Positions 11,760-23,074 of a stretch of DNA of 50,327 nucleotides are shown here, piece by piece. A program made the translations under genes and the position numbers. This stretch comes from Paraglomus occultum. Taxonomy: Eukaryota > Glomeromycota > Glomeromycetes > Paraglomerales > Paraglomeraceae. The notes beneath the pieces were generated by a model, which saw only the letters and a program-made list of their open reading frames with translations, was not told the origin of the DNA and made no database searches. Location: the NCBI GenBank assembly GCA_910592205.1, contig CAJVPJ010000063.1, forward strand, positions 1-50,327. The letters run 5' to 3'. How positions within the stretch are numbered: the first letter of the stretch is position 1; each line of letters begins with the position of its first letter.

Positions 11760-12139
11760 CGTTAATGTATTAGCAACACATCGCTTATAATACTCGATTT
11801 CATATCAAGCGCTAAATAGGTTTCAGCAAAAAAACGAGTTTTTTATGATTCGAACCTTTTGCTCGCTCTTAATATTAGTTGACATCTGCAATTAATTCAA
11901 GAGTATAACTAATGGACACTTGCATAACACCGCTTATTCACATACATTCCCGATCCAGCTAGTCCGGTGTGACGATCACTTAATCGTTTCACTGCATTTG
12001 CGTTACAAAATAGGCATGGGGTTGGTGAGAACAAACATATCGTCTTAAATGTTGTGAGGCTTATCAAAGTGGTATCCCAACAGTACCTGTAAAAGCATAG
12101 GACACATGATTTTCTTCATTTCTCGGTATATGCATACTA

Positions 12140-12190
12140 ATACCGGACAAAAATCGCTGTGCCAAACCGGTATAAACAGAGTTGACTGTA
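12140..12190. mobile_element. Solo pogo-like terminal repeat
   Basis: The right-hand end CCGGTATAAACAGAGTTGAC followed by TGTA is typical of pogo/Tc1-mariner termini (the inverse reads TACAGTCAACTCTG). I see no matching left end nearby, so this is probably a decayed copy. Confidence 0.45.
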
Positions 12191-12859
12191 CATTAATCAG
12201 ACTGTTGCAATCACACAGAGTTCTGTCATATCGTTTTGTGCATAAATTGCTACCACTGATGGTAAAACATAATTTATAAGGCTGAAAATAGGTGGTTGTG
12301 GTTGAGAGTAGGCATTCTATGGTAGAATGTTAACGTTAATAATACACTTATTGCCGTAGCTTATATAGTTTAATTAACGTAAACTGTTTAACGCTAGCGT
12401 ATAAGGAATAATTATAATAACATATACAATATTCACCACTAATGTCAGGCCGAATCGTAGTGTAATAGCAATCCGTATAACATCTGCAACCCTTGATGTA
12501 TCTTAAATAAAGAGCGATATGTAAGAGTCGTGTTAAAGCGTCTGCAATTAAGACATGAGGATGTACAAAAAGCCGAAACAGAACTTTGTATCATACATTT
12601 GTCGAACTGTAAGGGGAAAAAAACAAGAATAAATTATACACTCTAGAAAAGCTTAAATATCAGACAAACGATGAGCGATATACTAATATGCCAGATAACT
12701 TTTCTCTGAGCGCGATTTACACGTAGTCCATAAAAGCTAACCTCTATAGCCGAGTGACATAATCGTAAAAATTTTATCTAAAAGCTGTACTACTACGCCA
12801 AGCATTGTTAATATAACTAATTGCATTAAAAATAGAGGTTTAGGAAATTCGCCACAAAT

Positions 12860-12995
12860 GTTGTTTGAGCAACTTGGTCCGGATCCGCTATATCACTGCT
12901 TTAATATAAATGTCCGATATAACACTTATAAAAATTCCGTCCCAGCAAAAAAGCCCGTATAAGGCAAAATCCGTTATATCGACTTTCACTGTGTA
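12860..12995. mobile_element. Second pogo-like terminus
   Basis: The segment ends with CCGTTATATCGACTTTCACT then GTGTA. The inverse, TACACAGTGAAAGTCGATAT, shares its first eleven bases with the ends of the 659-bp element at 10698-11356 and then diverges. Subterminal GTTATATCG and GATATAAC motifs repeat as in that element. No left end was found. Confidence 0.5.
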
Positions 12996-13226
12996 CAGCA
13001 TTTTTTATCAGACAAACTTGTCAAGAAAAAGCCACGCCACGCTATACCGACTTGCATAAAGCCGAAGTTATCAAATTTTATTATTAATTTACGTTAAAAG
13101 ATAAACCGACGGTTTTCGAACTGACACGATATGCCGAGGTTGTCACGTGAATTGTATTAATTAATTTCGTCTTTGAATCCATTGTAAGTATCCAGCAGGT
13201 TTGTTTACCGATTTTGTCTTTTCCAG

Positions 13227-13484
13227 TTACAGCATTCCAGTCAACGTATTGGCACGTCACGTATTCTTTGTGGAAAAGTATTTTCGTTTAAACACGAGTT
13301 GCCTCGTACAAATAACCAGAACGAACGAAAAGTTCAACAAGTGAGTTCTTCAAACATTATGTTCATAAGAGGCAATTTGAAAAATAAAACACCAGAGAGA
13401 AAAAATGAAACTATGACACTGACTGACTTCGAAAAACAAGCGCTTTCTATTAAAGCGCAAGAGTATTCTAATTTTACGTTGTAA
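13227..13484 (+). CDS. Terminal exon of an unidentified gene
   Basis: After a good acceptor (TTTTCCAG at 13219-13226) a frame runs 86 codons to a TAA. It contains GTSRILCGKVFSFKHELPR, QQVSSSNIMFIRGN and a polar C-terminus. A short upstream exon may end at 13182 (ATT then GTAAGTATCC), which would give an intron of only 44 nt. MFIRGN faintly recalls the last strands of Sm/LSm proteins, but the spacing does not fit well and I do not assign it. The gene start was not found. Confidence 0.4.
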   Translation, partial: LQHSSQRIGTSRILCGKVFSFKHELPRTNNQNERKVQQVSSSNIMFIRGNLKNKTPERKNETMTLTDFEKQALSIKAQEYSNFTL

Positions 13485-15037
13485 TTGAGTTTTGAATAAA
13501 ACCCAACACTATTCATGATATTCTTGCAGAAAGAGAAGTTTGGTTAGTAGATCTCGATATAACGACACGCTCGATCCAATGGCCACTATATCAAATATGT
13601 CCTTATATAAAAGTATTGTTATTTATACAACCACTACATTCTATCAAACATTGAATAACCGCAGAAAATAAATTCGTGAAAGTGGAAGAGATGGCCAGTT
13701 TGTGTGAATATAAAATTGGCACGACAAAGAATTCTTTTAAATGGCAACTCGAACTCGCACTCCCATCCTTCAACTGCAAGAAGGAATAACAAATTATTTT
13801 AGTGAAATGATCAGACATATATTCCCCGGAATAATAGAGACGGGAAGTTTCAAAATGACTGAACAGAGATTTAGACGATATCTGAAGGGGCACAAATGAG
13901 GTAAATGTGTTGGAAGAAATCCGTCCTGCTTCACTGGTAGTATATATCCGAGGCTGGGAATTAAAGGGTGGGAAGTATGACTGTATTACAAATTTAGCAA
14001 TAACATACTGCCTCGAAAATCAGACTTAAATTTGAAAAGCATCAGATCATGTATAATGAAAAGTTCAAATATAATTATCAACTTTATGGTTGAAGACACA
14101 GTCTGTGAGACTACCGCATTCACTGTTAGTCAGGGAGGCATGAGTTTCAACGTTGGCCGTAAACTGAATCAGTTTACGGCTACACATAGCTTTCAAATTG
14201 TAAATGATGTCAGCATAATATAATCATATGATATCATTGGAGGACAATTTCGAAATACGCCAAGTGCCAACGTTTACTTTGTCCGATTTCGTTGTTTGCA
14301 TAAAGTGCTCATGACTCGGACTGACTAGTTTCTATACAATAATGATAATTTGCCCTGCCAGTTGACTATTCAAAAGAATGATACACTGTGTTGTACTTTA
14401 TTTATAAATAGTATACTTGCAATTTTATGTCCGAGTTTATGAAATTGAATATCGATGTGTCTTCTTTACAAAATGTCTTGGATATTCGCATCTGATTTAC
14501 TTGACATGTAAAGTACGCGAATTCTTGCAGTGCCTGCAGAGTACTTGTAAAGTATTGACAAACATTGTAAACTTGCGCTACGTGTTTTGAACCTCGTTCG
14601 GTATATTTTTTTGCACAAGCATTGTATTTACTCGATACGGATCTATGACGCATCTGTAAAGAATAACACATGATGGGGGAAAAAAAGGGGCGAGACTTTT
14701 CATTATCGAGCTATACGTTTGTTTACTTTTTATGAAGAGCTTTCCAGAAAATTTGCTTATTGCCGTTCGAGGTTTCCGTGAGCATATACTCGATTATCAC
14801 CGCGAAACGTAATAGTATTATCATTATGATGATCGTAGTCGTAAATAAACATATGATATATTCGTGCTAGATCAAATAATTTGCGTCATAAAATGTCATT
14901 CGCGGTTAAGAACATATGATCGAAAAACGGTTATATAATACACAAGTGCCCGCGGGAGAAGTTTAAAAATCAAAACGAAAGGAGTGCAGAAAAAACCTGA
15001 CTGATAAATAACTTTTTCGAGACAATTGAAAACGATA
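13485..15037. other. AT-rich spacer upstream of the promethin gene
   Basis: Minus-strand frames at 13603-13893 and 14402-14671 show no domain or convincing codon pattern. The stretch just before 15038 has a purine-rich leader and probably holds the promethin promoter. Nothing else is seen. Confidence 0.45.
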
Positions 15038-15703
15038 ATGTCACTGTTTCAAGGTGGAGACGATAACCAGGATGTTGCACCTATCTCGGGAGCAACTCCG
15101 GAAGGCATTGCTCAAGGGATAGAATCTATTGTGGACACGACCTTGCGAGAAGTTGACTCGATGCGTGATAAGGCTGCGGACGTGGCGGGTAGGACCAAGG
15201 ATATGGCGATGCGTTCTACGGAATCGGTGAAGAAAACCAGCAAAGGACTGGTCACCCATCCCAGAGACTACTTACAACCGGTTGCCGAAAAAGCTGGCTG
15301 GTACTGGAGCAATCTTCCGTTTGTCCGTTGGTTTACTTACACGGCGAGCATTTTCAGCTCGGTTCCGATTGCGATGTTTGTTACTTGGCTAGCTATTACT
15401 GGTCTGATTGTGTTCTCCATCGCGAGCATAGGGTTCTTAATTTCTGAAGGATTCTTCTTCTTGCTGGGCAGTGCCGTATTTGTGCCCGTTGTTGGATTTG
15501 TACTCGTTGCTGCTCTGGGCACTGGTGCCTTCTTCTCTTTCGTTTACTACGGGCTCCGGATTTTGAAATTTGTGACCAGCCGCGTATTATATGCTCTGGG
15601 TATCTTGTCTAAAGAAGTAGCGGTGGACACTCGTGGTTCGGTAGCGGGTTTCAAGAGAGGCGTGACACATGCTTACGATCGTGAGACAAGAGAGAATCGT
15701 TAA
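15038..15703 (+). CDS. Promethin / lipid-droplet assembly factor-like membrane protein
   Basis: A single-exon 221-aa protein. Residues about 20-80 are soluble and amphipathic (ESVKKTSKGLVTHPRDYLQP). Then come WYWSNLPFVRWFTYTAS and a long block of tightly packed hydrophobic hairpin segments at about residues 100-190 (FVTWLAITGLIVFSIASIGF, FFFLLGSAVFVPVVGFVLVA), the layout of the Promethin family. This family includes LDAF1 of animals and Ldo16/Ldo45 of yeast. These proteins sit with seipin at endoplasmic-reticulum and lipid-droplet contact sites and promote droplet formation. The open frame extends to a TTG four codons upstream, but the ATG (MSLFQ) at 15038 is the natural start. It is intronless, unlike most neighbours. 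Family assignment rests on topology and motif recall. Confidence 0.75.
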   Translation: MSLFQGGDDNQDVAPISGATPEGIAQGIESIVDTTLREVDSMRDKAADVAGRTKDMAMRSTESVKKTSKGLVTHPRDYLQPVAEKAGWYWSNLPFVRWFTYTASIFSSVPIAMFVTWLAITGLIVFSIASIGFLISEGFFFLLGSAVFVPVVGFVLVAALGTGAFFSFVYYGLRILKFVTSRVLYALGILSKEVAVDTRGSVAGFKRGVTHAYDRETRENR

Positions 15704-16526
15704 TGATGTTATAAAAATGTGCGCTGGGCTTATTAAGAGTGTGATTGAAAAGCTCGGAATGTAGTAAAGAAAAAAAAAATTATTTCCTCCATTAGTTTCT
15801 TTCGTTCTGTCTTTGCTTTATTATATTATTCATCAACGTTACAACAATAAAACCGCATAATTTGTTGTCAACTGGCCTTCGACTATGACTATTCTAAGTA
15901 GTTGTGTTAGAGTTATGACCCACTACTATTTATTAATGATTCGCCTACCGGCCTAATTAATATGTGTTATACGAGAGAGATGCAATTTTTCAACCGAGTC
16001 TTTGATGTCCCACATTTCGCCCATCATTTAAATTAGCCACAAAGCTATTGCGTTATATTTATTTTTCGTTGGTGCGAAACCAGCAATGATCATCGAGAGG
16101 GATTTCCCACAATCAAAACGCCTCACGTCAAGTATCAAACATGTACGTCTTGTTTGTTTTGTTTTTAAAAATGGTTAATGCTCAACATTTTTTTATAGAT
16201 GGCGTGCGCAACTACTATTCTGACATTGTGTAACATGCTTAATTGCCTCCCAATGCTTATTTTATTATTTTGATCATATATTATTCGTAATTTGCATAAT
16301 TTGTATGATTTGACCCCCCTTACTTATAAACTTAATCACAAGTTCGAACTGTGTACATAGTGCGATCTTTGGCGACGAAAAGTTACGACAACTCGCGAAA
16401 GAAATTTATGAGATAAATAGAAATATAGTAAAAGTAAAAAGAACGGTAGTGATTGTAGTGGACATCCGAGGATGGACGAACCCTCCCTCCTCCCTCCCAA
16501 AAAACGAGGTGATCAGTAATTCAGCA
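15704..16526. other. Spacer between convergent promethin and HMG genes
   Basis: It carries the 3' ends of two convergent genes. A run of A at 15768-15778 and several AATAAA-like sites (for example 15845-15851) could serve polyadenylation. No gene is seen. Confidence 0.5.
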
Positions 16527-16967
16527 TCAATTATTCGGTTTGAACTGACCGTTCCACTCTCTTTCGATCCAAGAGAGCATCACCTCGATTTCTTCTGGCG
16601 ATGACGATTCCTCATCATTGCCCAGGTCTTCTGTCTGGTCGTCGTTTAACTCCGACTTTAAGGTGCTTAACAACTGCTCTATATCCCATTTTTGGTTTAT
16701 TGGCATCTGCTTCCACCAGATTGACGCAATTGTTGAAACGGTTGGCATAGACACCTTTCCGTAATGACTTTGTAATTGCTTCTGGACCCAACGTCTGTAC
16801 TGGAAGAAAACTGGTTTAGGCCTTGATCTGGAACGCATCGTTTTTGCCTGCTGACGGGCCTTCTTCTTTGAATTATACTGATACTGAATAAACTTCATTT
16901 GATCGCAATTGTTAATTCGGTAAGCCAGACAAGTTTGTGGGTTCGTCTCTATCCTAAGACTGTCCAT
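16527..16967 (-). CDS. HMG-box protein, divergent MATA_HMG-like
   Basis: A single-exon 146-aa protein. Residues about 45-107 form an HMG box: RSRPKPVFFQYRRWVQKQL, then MPTVSTIASIWWKQMP and INQKWDIEQLLSTLK. This matches 'RP.naF..yR......l......s...is..iw......k..y..la'. The starting RPKP and the YRR after a Phe pair suit the MATA_HMG (mating-type/SOX-like) class, which binds the DNA minor groove. The N-terminus is basic near the box (KKKARQQAKTMRSRSR), a likely nuclear-localisation signal, and the C-terminus is acidic (DDQTEDLGNDEESSSPEEIE). Glomeromycotina are known for many MATA_HMG genes, so membership of an expanded family is more likely than the mating-type locus itself. A tandem repeat lies directly upstream in its promoter region. 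Confidence 0.75.
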   Translation of the reverse strand: MDSLRIETNPQTCLAYRINNCDQMKFIQYQYNSKKKARQQAKTMRSRSRPKPVFFQYRRWVQKQLQSHYGKVSMPTVSTIASIWWKQMPINQKWDIEQLLSTLKSELNDDQTEDLGNDEESSSPEEIEVMLSWIEREWNGQFKPNN

Positions 16968-17049
16968 GGGGAATGCTGTGGGTTTATATAACTGAAGGAC
17001 TCAACTTGTTTCGTTTATTTCTTTGTTTTTGGTGCTTTTTCGAAGGTGA

Positions 17050-17345
17050 ATGTGGAATTTGGGGGGCGTAATAATAGTAAGCATTGTTTCTGGTTAATTG
17101 AAGGGAATGTGTGTTTAATGAATGTTCGCTGGGAACATAGAATTCGGGGCGTAGTAGTAATAATAGCATGTTTCTGGTTCATTGTCAATAATTGTTCGCT
17201 GAGAACATAGAATTCAGGCGTAGTAGTGATAGTAGTATTGTTTCTGGTTAATTGAAGGAATTCTTGCTCCTCAATTTATTATGTTTGCTGGGAACATAGG
17301 ATTCAGGCGTAGTAACAGTAGTATTATTTCTGGGTATTTGAAGGA
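17050..17345. repeat. Diverged tandem repeat, about four units of 70-105 bp
   Basis: The block GGGAACATAGAATTCGGGGC, then GTAGTAGTAATAATAG, TGTTTCTGGTTAATTG and AAGGAATTC recurs with substitutions near 17065, 17125, 17200 and 17290. It lies in the 5' flank of the HMG-box gene (minus strand), so it may include that gene's promoter. Small frames such as 16984-17169 on the minus strand come from the repeat. Confidence 0.75.
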
Positions 17346-17999
17346 ATTCGTTTACCGTACAACCTAAATAAATATCTGTCGCGCGTAATTGCAACAATTG
17401 CTTAATTGTTTAATGTTTGTCAGTATACTGGATACTCTTACCGGGGACAAACGATCTTAATAAGTTACTGACTTATTTGGATATTCGCGTTCCTTGATTG
17501 ATAATGCCTTATTTGGTAATGAGTGCAAATCACGCAGCCATTATATATTATATACAACCCCGTATTAGTATGCAGTTTTTCACCCGGAAAATTTTTTTAC
17601 GCTGTGTAACGTACTAAAATTCGGAGATCATAGATCCAGCATGCACGAATGCGACTAACAGTCTACTCATTTAATCCTTTTATGAATTTAAAAGCCCCGC
17701 TCAACACCGCTCATTACTGCGTCATCTGCCGCTTTTATGCGGTAGTTCTATTTTTTCCTATCATGTGTCCGACCAACTTATTTGTGTGACAAGCGCGTAA
17801 ATGACTATATTATAAATCATAGATAAAAGGAACGTTTTCGTTTGTATGATCTATTGTGATTACTAATGCAGTTCATAAGTAAAAAATTGTTCCAATTTTT
17901 TATATATTAATGTAATATTATTTATAAAAACCAAAAACGGCCCAACCAACCCCGAAATTAGCCAACTCTTCTGTTTGGCTGACGTAAAGTGTGCTCCCT
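17346..17999. other. Spacer, no gene seen
   Basis: AT-rich sequence between the repeat upstream of the HMG gene and the 3' end of the NADH dehydrogenase gene. No coding signal is recognised. Confidence 0.5.
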
Positions 18000-18905
18000 T
18001 CAAAATCTGCTAATATCCCGACCAAATACAAATGTCAAAAACCTACATATTATAACGTAAAGATTAGATTATAACACTCCGGAAAAAAGGTTGTAAAAAA
18101 ATCAAGTAGAACCTACCAATACATCGGAATCAATATTCTATTCCGCAACGAGATCGTCATAGTGAGATATGCCGATCGCCAAAATATCCAAGCAAGCATT
18201 CCGCTTTCTTTAGCTCTTGGATCTACGGCTGTCATATCTACCAACGCTTCTTTTTGCCCTATATATGCTAGGCTAATATCGGCATAGCATGTTGAAATTA
18301 GATTATGGACCAGGAAACAATAAAAAGACAATTTGAAATGATATGGTCCTGGAGAAATTACCTTCCCTGAGCAAAAGCAGGAAAATGTTTGCGTTAGTTA
18401 TAGAATAACAAGGGGCGACGCCATCACCAGACAGTACTTACCATATTAAAGAATTTGAATGGCTTGACTTCAGCCAACGGGTCTCGTCCGAGTTTATTAA
18501 TCGCTAAACATTTCCATAATATTTTAGTCCTTTTACCTATCATCTCCCCCACCCCTTCCTCAAATAAATTATCTCTTACCCTTTCTCAAATAGACCGCCT
18601 TCTGATTCGCGACCTGCGCTGTAGCAGGTAAATCGTAATCTTTTATCGTCGCACAATCTCCGAGGGCATATACATTCTCTATCGGTGCTCCGGTATCTTT
18701 GTCTAGTACTTGTAGATAAGGATCTGTTAAGAGTCGTTTGGCAGACTTATCCTTCATTATTCGATCACCGACCGCTCGAGTGAAAGGATTGTCTGTCAGG
18801 CCGGTCGCCCAGACTAGCAGACTGTTAAAAAATCAATTCGAGTTGACGGTAATGGTAGCAAACTGGCCCCGTTAGTATTGTGAAAACAGAAAAAGAGAGA
18901 TAGAA

Positions 18906-18962
<57 letters not shown>

Positions 18963-20923
18963 GAGCAAATGTACAGACACGATAATTGAAATTCAAAGAT
19001 GCCTCTTAATTGGTCAACACCAACAGCAACATACCCGTATGGTACCTCCTCTTCTCCTTCGATAACTAACGTTTTCTCGTTAACTTTCAACACTTTACGC
19101 TTAGTCTTAATACGTATTCCTTTTCTCATGAATTTTTTCGTGGTATATTCGCGAAGCCCGACGTCAAATGATCCAAGAATTTCTGGAGCAACGTCATAGA
19201 CGGTCATTCTCGTTTTTGTCATCAACTGTGGATACAATCGGGCCATGTCTTCCACGATAAAGTCGTGTCTACGTTTAATAGATCGAAGAGCCAGTTGTGA
19301 GTTTTAATATGGATAATAAAGCATAGGCCTTTGATGTGCCAAATGGCAAAATGCGCAAATGACTAAAAGAAAGAAAAAATAAAATTTTTTCTTAACATCT
19401 GATAAATTAGTTTCGGTTTTCGATAACGGCCAACGTTTTGCTAGTCTTTGACGGTTGACACTGTTTTTTTTTCATCGTTAACGTTAATATACCTACAACT
19501 CTGCACTGAATTCGATTCCAGTAGGCCCACCACCGACGACAACGAAATGCAACGCTCCAACGATTTCCTCGTCCGTAACGCCCGGCTGAGAAGCTTGTTC
19601 AAAACATTCTATTACACGTTGGCGGATCCTACGCGCATCCGAGATATCCTTTAGAAACAACGCGTAGTCGCCTACACCAGGAATGCCAAACGTGTTGGAA
19701 TTGCCGCCGACCGCAATGACGAGATTATCGAATTCGACTGTGAACTTGTCGCGTTTCCTTTCGAGATTTGATGTGCAGTGAATCGTGTTTGTAAGCCAAT
19801 CTGAGTGATATTAAAAAAATTTTATTAAAAGATGAGAAAGTTGGCCCTTATGTAGGACATCGATCATAGAACGAATTGGCAAAACGCTTCTCATCAAAAA
19901 AGTTAACCACGTCGTCGTCAGAGCCTTTTTTTTTTCTTCTCTTAATAAAACATGCGAAAAAAAAATTTTTTATCTCACATGCCAAGTATAAACGTTATAA
20001 AATTTTTTGCGTCACAAGATTAATTTGTCATGAAAAATAAGGGCAAGTCTTACGAAATACGACGGTTTTTCTAGCGTCTTTTCGCGACAGATGATTGTTT
20101 AGGAATATGGCACTTGAAGTTAAGCGCGCAGTTACAATAAACTCATGCATCACACAATTCATTAATACTCTTGTCATGTTTTACAACACAGTGATCGTTA
20201 TTACTCACCAACACTATCAGCATACGCCTGGTAGAACTTCACATTGGACAAGTATCTTCTTACCGGCTCGGTAATGCATCTAAACTCTAATGTGCCGACC
20301 GACGTGCTAGCGAGTAGTGGTGTGAATACAAAATAGTTTCTATTAAATTCACAGATTTAGACTGGTTAGTGAAGGAATGGGCAATGCAAAATAGGCTAGA
20401 TTACAGAATAGAGAATAGAGACCTTGGAGAAATAACTACAACTTCATAGTGTTTCGTGTCAATATCTTGGAGAAGTTTATACCCTGCGAAAAAGAATATT
20501 CAGACAGATCGATGAGCAAACTAATGAAGGATACAGTCAAGCCGTGACTTGATGTCATTGCAAATTACCTGCCCATCCTGACCCTGCACTCGGCATAGAT
20601 CGTTCATAAAAAAATGTCAAGTTATTTCGCTCTTGTTCTCTTTTTGATTACCGATTTATTATACAGATATACATATATTTTTTCTTCTTACCAAGTATTA
20701 CCAACCGTCCTAATGTGAGCGAATCAATTGAGTATTATATTTCCATGAGCGATCAAACTATTTATCTTTAATCGCCTTTACCTTGAGTCTTTCCGATTGA
20801 TTTGATAGTTCGTGTTTGAATGTTAATTGACGGTTTGTCAATACCAATGAATGGCCTTCGAGGATGGAAATATCGAGGGAATAATACTCGATGCAGAGGC
20901 AGTTGAAATTGAGGTGCTCTCAT
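18000..20923 (-). CDS. NDE1: Alternative (type II) mitochondrial NADH:ubiquinone oxidoreductase, 12 exons
   Basis: Rotenone-insensitive, non-proton-pumping NADH dehydrogenase of the mitochondrial inner membrane. Minus-strand exons: 20923-20782, 20709-20692, 20583-20569, 20483-20423, 20339-20209, 19800-19497, 19268-19035, 18821-18580, 18503-18442, 18366-18362, 18272-18117 and 18042-18000. They total 1413 nt, giving 470 aa with no frame break. Residues 1-47 are Arg-rich with almost no acids ([15 protein letters not shown]), a mitochondrial presequence. Residues 48-59 hold the FAD-binding LVILGSGWAG; GGGPTG near 213 binds [25 protein letters not shown] and the C-terminal [10 protein letters not shown] are family hallmarks. 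No EF-hand insert is seen. Exons 2, 3 and 10 are 18, 15 and 5 nt. External (NDE) versus internal (NDI) location is not decided by sequence alone. Confidence 0.93.
18907..18962. repeat. (GATA)n microsatellite in an NADH dehydrogenase intron
   Basis: About thirteen uninterrupted GATA units lie inside the intron between 18822 and 19034. On the minus strand the repeat reads TATC and stays open, producing false reading frames rich in Leu-Ser-Ile-Tyr. Length is probably polymorphic. Confidence 0.9.
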
Positions 20924-22850
20924 TTTTGCTGATGTTTGGTCTTAATTGTGCTGTGGATAACAGATCAAGGCTACCGATATTATTAAATAGACTCTGATTT
21001 GCGCACATATTTTGACACATTTTGACAGTGTTAAATAAGTAGTAGCCTGTGAAAGCTAAAAGTGCAAATACATCATCATCATTAAAGTTTCAGGGGGGTC
21101 GATATAGTAACGCCACCATAATAATGACGCCAAAATGCACAAATGATTGGACTGCCACATCATGAAGCATGTGACCGTTATAACACCACCTCGCTCCTGC
21201 ATGGGACTTCACCAATTAATCGAGACGTTATTCATGCACATGTCTAAAATGCAGTGGCCATCGAATAAAGGCAAAACCGTATGTCTAGCGTTACCGAAGC
21301 ATTATTGTTATGTTCCGTAAACAATCAACCACATACACAGGTAATTGTATGATGAAGAAAGCCCTTGCCCCGTTCTCCTTAAGCAATCACATGACATTAT
21401 GCATCATCAATTTTTGCATTCTTTACAAGTTGTATTTTTTTTTCCTGATCGTGTTTTTGCAATACGATCTCCCGACAACTGTAATATGCTGGCTGCAAAA
21501 CGTAATTTACGCAATGATTTTTAATACGTTTGATAATCGATCTGTAGAGATGATTCGCTAAAAGTCATAAATGTCGGAATTTTGTTTTGATTCTCAGGCT
21601 GCAGAAGAAATTCTCCTGTTTGTATAACATGTGAACGTTTGTGCTTGTTTTTGTGATACTGGGACAAAATCAAAAAGATTGCAGGAGAGTAGAAAGAGGG
21701 AACCTACGAACAAAGTGTTAAATTTGCCAATCAGTACTTACGATTGACATAAAGAAGAACCCATTCTTTTTTGTATTAATTGAATAAAAACGCGTTACTT
21801 GACGTTGAAAAGAACGATTTTAATTACGAGCGAATATTTCCCACACACCCGTTTGCAATCTACCGAGTTCCGCCGAAAAGTCTGTGCTACAAATCTGAAT
21901 TGACGAGATGCAAAAAATGATTCACAACTTTCGAGTTTGGATTTAAGTATTGTCTGCAGGAAGGTTGATGATTTCAATATTTGCGAGCCTTTTATTATAC
22001 TCTAAAAAAGTTTAATGCAGGGGTCCCGTCAGTGACAATATTAGTGATACCTTTACATCAACATCTGACTGTTGCCGTTGTTACATCCGATTGCCCGAAA
22101 GAGTGTCTCATGTACTTAAGGAGAGTATACAATTTTAAGGATATCCAATAATGTTTGCATATATACGTGGTAGTGCACTGTGCAGCAGACAATGCATTTG
22201 ACTGCTCGAATACTTTGGTTATTTAGAGAAAAAGCGTTTCCAAACAATCTTGGACCTTAAAAAAAATCAAATGGTACTGTCAGTTCTTTTATTTACAATT
22301 AAACCGTAAAAATATGTAAGATGTTAGGGAGGAAGACAAACAAGAAAAAAATAATTAAAAAGTACGACAAGAAAGTTGGGATGTAAGTTAATAACCAATA
22401 GATATTTTTATCTACGAAACATGTTACAGCAGAAATTTTACAACACAAAAATTAGGGTTTACCCATGTGTGCTCAATAAAGAACGCTTCAATTTAATAAT
22501 ACATTAATAATAGAGGACATCGTTTAATTATTCAGCCATTTGGCATAATCCATCTTTCCATCAAATTTGATGTCGTACTTTAACAAACTATTTGTTATTG
22601 CACATGACAATTAGTAAAACCGTGATTCCAAACATTTTATTCCGTTACGGGAAAGTTAAAAATTGCAGCTTGCATGAGAAAAAAGCACTGCATGGATGAG
22701 TGACTTCCTGTCTCACAGAGAAAAGATTATTGTCGGTCACCGCGTCCCATAAAAACACTTTGGAGTTGTACAAGCATAGTCGAATATCACCGAAAAGTAA
22801 CGTTACTATTGACACTGCATGGAAAAAAATTTTTTTTTTTCAAAATATTA
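20924..22850. other. Spacer upstream of the NADH dehydrogenase gene
   Basis: It contains the gene's promoter side and AT-rich filler. A segment at about 21090-21190 has GTTATAAC-type motifs like the pogo-like ends elsewhere. Frames at 21310-21561 and 21795-21977 show no family pattern. Confidence 0.45.
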
Positions 22851-23074
22851 ATGCAAGATGGAACGGTTGATTTGTATAGTATGCAGCTTATAATAGATAA
22901 ACATTTGAATTCTTTGTTCAGCCCGTTCTTTGAGAGTGTTCGTTATGACGGTAACCTAGCCTCAACCGCTAGTTCAAGGTTGAGCTATCTGCTCAAAATA
23001 AAAACTCTCTGTGGGTTAACCGATTTTTTCCAAGACATGGATTTGCTTCAGCAAACAAAGGATCAAAGTGAAAT
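22851..23074 (+). CDS. Possible first exon of an unidentified gene
   Basis: An ATG-initiated frame of 74 codons ends at a strong donor (AAAT then GTAAGT). It reads MQDGTVDLYSMQLIIDK, SLFSPFFESVRYDG and CGLTDFFQDMDLLQQ, an amphipathic composition typical of helical protein. No domain is recognised and no following exon could be joined with confidence; a pogo-like element lies 250 bp downstream. It may be a relic. Confidence 0.3.

Noticed and set aside
11840-11860. tRNA B-box-like GATTCGAACC (inverse strand GGTTCGAATC)
   Set aside because: No A box at the right distance and no acceptor-stem pairing could be found.
20838-21020. 60-codon minus-strand open frame starting MCQNMCANQ
   Set aside because: It overlaps exon 1 of the NADH dehydrogenase gene in another frame; the frame that gives an Arg-rich presequence and leads into the FAD motif is the real one.
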